NCBI GenBank assembly: GCA_902766525.1
Contig: CACXDX010000114.1
Location: forward strand, 1 to 16,417
Length of the DNA: 16,417 nucleotides
Direction of reading: 5' to 3'
Origin: an uncultured Bacillota bacterium
GTDB lineage: Bacteria > Bacillota > Dehalobacteriia > UBA7702
Numbering within the stretch: the stretch's first letter is position 1; every line of letters begins with the position of its first letter. The position numbers and the translations under genes are program-made. The notes beneath the pieces were generated by a model. It made no database searches. It saw only the letters and a list, made by a program, of their open reading frames with translations, and had not been told where the DNA came from. Below, one piece after another: positions 14,206 to 16,417 of this stretch.

Positions 14206-14808
14206 TTAATCCGACTCTTTGAGCTGATGAACCAATTCACCGACGGTTTCTTCTTCCTTCTTCGTGATGCGAGCCATCGTCTCCCGCCGTTTTTCCCCCG
14301 ACAACGCCTCATAGGGGAATGGCTCACCCACTCTCAGGCGAGCTTTCGGCGAGAACGGTTTAAGCAACCGACCACAGCCATCAAGACCGATGGGAACGAT
14401 CAGACAATCCGATTGAGAAGCGATAAAGCTGACGCCGGTTTTAAAGGGAAGCATCGTTCCTTCTTTTTCGCGGGTCCCTTCGGGGAATATCCCCAAAACC
14501 CCTTCATCATCCAAAACCCGGATCGCCTTTTTCAGGGCAGCCCGATCCATCCCGTCCCGGTCAATGGGGATACACAGCAAATGTGTCAGAAACCAATTCA
14601 GAAACTTATTTTCAAATAATTCCTTTTTCGCTAAAAAGTGAACGGGGCGCTTCAAAGCCAGCCCCACGGCAACGGGATCCAAAGCATTCTGATGATTTGC
14701 GATAAGAACGACGGCACCATTTTCCGGAATCAGGTCCGTACCTTCAAAACGCACACGCGAACGAAGTAAAAAACCGACGATATTTCGTAAAACTTTATAA
14801 AACTTCAA
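14206..14808 (-). CDS. plsC: 1-acyl-sn-glycerol-3-phosphate acyltransferase (PlsC family)
   Basis: This enzyme acylates lysophosphatidic acid to phosphatidic acid at the cytoplasmic face of the membrane. It shows the acyltransferase motif NHQNALD (His39 and Asp44 of HX4D), the KKELFEN segment (61-67) and FPEGTR (108-113). An N-terminal hydrophobic helix precedes them. I chose the TTG at 14808-14806 as start: AAGGA lies eight bases upstream, and the product then begins KFYKVLRNIVGFLLRS, as in relatives. An ATG at 14844 would add twelve residues but has no visible ribosome site. With the TTG start the gene overlaps the end of cmk by 14 bases, so the two are probably translationally coupled. At 200 residues it has a normal length. 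Confidence 0.93.
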   Translation of the reverse strand: MKFYKVLRNIVGFLLRSRVRFEGTDLIPENGAVVLIANHQNALDPVAVGLALKRPVHFLAKKELFENKFLNWFLTHLLCIPIDRDGMDRAALKKAIRVLDDEGVLGIFPEGTREKEGTMLPFKTGVSFIASQSDCLIVPIGLDGCGRLLKPFSPKARLRVGEPFPYEALSGEKRRETMARITKKEEETVGELVHQLKESD

Positions 14809-15481
14809 CGGATCTTTCCTTCCATAGTTCGATGACAGCATCACATACCTGGTCGATCGTCATCGCGGTCGAATCGATGAGAACAGCGTCCTCACTTTGA
14901 CGCAACGGATGAATCTCACGAGTGGAATCCAGCTCGTCTCTGCGGATCAGATCATTGATCACATCTTCTTCCGTCATATCCAAACCGATTCCCTTTTGCT
15001 GCCATTCCACAAAGCGGCGATGCCCTCTCTCCCGCGGGTCGGCGGTGAGGAAAATCTTCAAAGCGGCGTCACGCAAAACATAAGTACCGATATCCCGGCC
15101 GTCCATCACAACGCCGCCCTCCCGGGCGTAACCTCTCTGCAGCTCCACCATAGCTTCGCGTACGGCAGCATAGGAACAGACTTTGGAAACGAGAGTTGTC
15201 ACATCACTGCCGCGAATGGCGCTGCTGACATTTTCCCCATCCATAAAGATAAGGGGCATACCTTCTTCGGCATCCAGGCGGATATCGATCTTCCGCGCCA
15301 GAGCCGATACGGCAGCCTCATCGTCCGGATCTATATCTTCGTGCAGCACCTTCAAAGTGCAGGCACGGTACATCGCACCGGTGTCAATGTAGCGAAAGTT
15401 CAACCGATCGGCGACTCTGCGGGCGATGGTACTTTTTCCAGCGCCGGAGGGACCGTCAATCGCAATAGCTTTCTGATACAT
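14795..15481 (-). CDS. cmk: Cytidylate kinase
   Basis: It phosphorylates CMP and dCMP with ATP, feeding CTP and dCTP pools. The 228 residues fit the bacterial family. The P-loop GPSGAGKS lies at 10-17, the substrate-binding block YIDTGAMYRA at 31-40, VVMDGRDIGTYV at 124-135 with the Arg-Asp pair (129-130), and TADPRERGHRR at 146-156. The ribosome site is modest (GAAGGTTGGTG before the ATG). It heads the cmk-plsC-ispH/rpsA cluster; the neighbourhood of cmk, plsC and ispH-rpsA is common in Firmicutes. Confidence 0.98.
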   Translation of the reverse strand: MYQKAIAIDGPSGAGKSTIARRVADRLNFRYIDTGAMYRACTLKVLHEDIDPDDEAAVSALARKIDIRLDAEEGMPLIFMDGENVSSAIRGSDVTTLVSKVCSYAAVREAMVELQRGYAREGGVVMDGRDIGTYVLRDAALKIFLTADPRERGHRRFVEWQQKGIGLDMTEEDVINDLIRRDELDSTREIHPLRQSEDAVLIDSTAMTIDQVCDAVIELWKERSVEVL

Positions 15482-15514
15482 ACAACACCAACCTTCAGAG
15501 TTATAGATAATATT

Positions 15515-15543
15515 ATTATACTAGATACAAAATAAAATGTCCT
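15515..15543 (-). promoter_or_regulatory. Probable promoter of the cmk cluster
   Basis: A perfect -10 box TATAAT (15520-15515) is preceded at 17 bases by AGGACA (15543-15538), which keeps the GACA part of a -35 box. The ATG of cmk follows about 27 bases after the predicted start. No terminator is visible upstream, so readthrough from the 15615-16055 gene is also possible. Confidence 0.5.
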
Positions 15544-15614
15544 GAGAAAATTATTTTTTTTTGTTGATTATTTTGACCTGTTTTCGCAAAGCACATTTTT
15601 TCATCACACCATCT

Positions 15615-16055
15615 TCATCGAAACTTAACAACACCCCATTTCACTTTTTCCGTCGTACCTGTCATTGAAGCAGGAAGCATTGTCCGATCAACGCCGTCGG
15701 GATAGGCACCGATCACAAAAGTCTCCCCTTTGCCGCCGATGAGAAACAAAACGTCTCCGTCGCCGACACGAACCGTAAGAACGCCATGAGACAGATCGCC
15801 GGCTTTTTCATCATTGATCCAAATCGCCGCGTCACTGCCCTTGCCGCTCGCCGTTTCCAACGTTATATAGCCGCTGAGCTCGGCAAATTCCACTTCCGCA
15901 GACTCGATCTTTTCCGCCAGATCAATGAAGTCGGCGCCGATGCGCTCGGCTCTCATTTCTCCGACGAGATCATCATGCAGAAAAAAATAACCCTGAACAG
16001 TGAAAAGCAGCGAAAACACAGCTGCCCAAAGTGTGAAGAAAAGTTTTTCTCTCAT
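15615..16055 (-). CDS. Hypothetical protein with N-terminal membrane anchor
   Basis: I do not recognise this 146-residue protein. It starts MREKLFFTLWAAVFSLLF, a single hydrophobic helix (about residues 5-23) with a basic start, which fits an uncleaved signal anchor or Sec signal peptide. The rest (about 28-146) looks beta-rich, with many Gly/Val/Asp turns (GYITLETASG, VLTVRVGDGDVLFLIGGKG, FVIGAYPDG). It would lie outside the cytoplasm. The ribosome site GGAAGGA is about 14 bases from the ATG, which is rather far, but an in-frame stop rules out a longer form. It is oriented like cmk, 133 bases upstream, with no terminator between. No catalytic motif is visible. Confidence 0.72.
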   Translation of the reverse strand: MREKLFFTLWAAVFSLLFTVQGYFFLHDDLVGEMRAERIGADFIDLAEKIESAEVEFAELSGYITLETASGKGSDAAIWINDEKAGDLSHGVLTVRVGDGDVLFLIGGKGETFVIGAYPDGVDRTMLPASMTGTTEKVKWGVVKFR

Positions 16056-16172
16056 GGAATATTAAAAATTCCTTCCGAATCGTTATTGATCTATTATGCC
16101 GTTTTTTATACCCCGCCTATACATGAAAACAGAAAAACTCCTGTTATTTCTTGAAGAAAAGGCGAAAAACTA

Positions 16173-16201
16173 TTGCATTTTTAAAAATCATATGATATAT
16201 T
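16173..16201 (+). promoter_or_regulatory. Promoter of the amino-acid-binding protein gene
   Basis: A -35 box TTGCAT (16173-16178), a 17-base spacer and a -10 box TATATT (16196-16201) are present, with TG one base before the -10 (extended type). Two perfect palindromes tile the spacer: ATTTTTAAAAAT (16177-16188) and ATCATATGAT (16187-16196). They are a possible operator. Confidence 0.65.
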
Positions 16202-16241
16202 TATGAGAACGACATAACAATTTAAATCGGAGGAAAGATCA

Positions 16242-16417
16242 ATGAAAAAACTTTTATGTATCGCTTTAATGTTAATGCTGGCGCTGACCTTCGCCGCCTG
16301 CGGCAATTCCGCAACCGATGAAGGCGCCGCCGACGACGGAGTTCTCATCATGGCCACCAACGCCGAATTCCCTCCCTATGAATTCTACGAAGGCGGCGAA
16401 ATCGTCGGTATCGACGC
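16242..16417 (+). CDS. Amino-acid ABC transporter substrate-binding lipoprotein, N-terminal part (runs off the window)
   Basis: It begins with a lipoprotein signal peptide MKKLLCIALMLMLALTFAAC, with lipidation expected at C20 followed by GN. The mature part has a short acidic Ala/Asp-rich linker and then VLIMATNAEFPPYEFYEGGE followed by IVGID, the typical first strand and ligand-binding segment of family-3 solute-binding proteins for polar amino acids. The protein would sit on the outer face of the membrane and hand substrate to a permease and ATPase that are probably encoded to the right. GGAGG lies eight bases before the ATG. The exact amino acid cannot be told from 58 residues. Confidence 0.94.
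   Translation, partial: MKKLLCIALMLMLALTFAACGNSATDEGAADDGVLIMATNAEFPPYEFYEGGEIVGID

Noticed and set aside
14897..15535. 212-codon open frame on the plus strand over cmk
   Set aside because: It is antisense to cmk, runs through the cmk promoter, has no start signal and shows no recognisable domain.
15551..15604. 17-codon basic reading frame (MKKCALRKQVKIINKKK) between the hypothetical gene and cmk
   Set aside because: The ribosome site is very weak, it ends in an A-rich run, and a frame this short is expected by chance.

Overview
The window looks like chromosomal DNA of a low-to-moderate-GC anaerobic bacterium of the Firmicutes (Bacillota), most likely a clostridial or Negativicutes-type lineage. 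The main reasons are an IspH (HMBPP reductase) fused to a multi-domain ribosomal protein S1, a layout known mainly from Clostridia and Negativicutes; strong GGAGG-type ribosome binding sites; sigma-A-like promoters; and a clostridial-type P-loop ATPase of the PRK06851 kind. The genus cannot be fixed from the sequence. Almost everything here is core housekeeping. No CRISPR array, insertion sequence, prophage gene or obvious transferred island is visible.

Layout. Positions 1-205 (minus) hold the N-terminus of an ABC transporter ATPase with its own promoter, preceded by an interrupted palindrome. Positions 380-729 (minus) are ssrA (tmRNA), with a promoter and a strong terminator. Then follow a small two-helix membrane protein of unknown function (844-1362, minus) and a YbaK/EbsC-type Cys-tRNA(Pro) deacylase (1469-1957, plus). 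The deacylase gene converges, across a shared terminator, on a very acidic small lipoprotein (1999-2223, minus). Divergent from the lipoprotein is a PRK06851-type ATPase (2364-3410, plus).

Positions 3467-11732 (plus) form a tight cluster, uvrB-uvrA-uvrC plus an ABC-F ATPase. The gaps are 3, 12 and 7 bases, so one transcript can supply all three subunits of nucleotide excision repair. A bidirectional terminator at about 11761-11797 separates this cluster from the convergent minus-strand cluster cmk-plsC-ispH/rpsA (15481 down to 11813), which covers nucleotide, phospholipid, isoprenoid and translation functions. Upstream of cmk is an unrecognised membrane-anchored protein (15615-16055, minus). 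The right edge holds the start of a family-3 solute-binding lipoprotein of an amino-acid ABC transporter (16242 onward, plus) with a good promoter.

Points worth a second look: the tmRNA tag reading frame, where the codon just before the apparent tag is UGA so the tag seems to start with Asn; the 15-base tandem repeat that encodes the Glu/Ala/Pro linker of the IspH-S1 fusion; the degenerate second P-loop of the PRK06851-type ATPase; the dyad upstream of the first ABC gene; and a weak LexA-like site at the uvrB promoter. I saw no convincing wholly new system.
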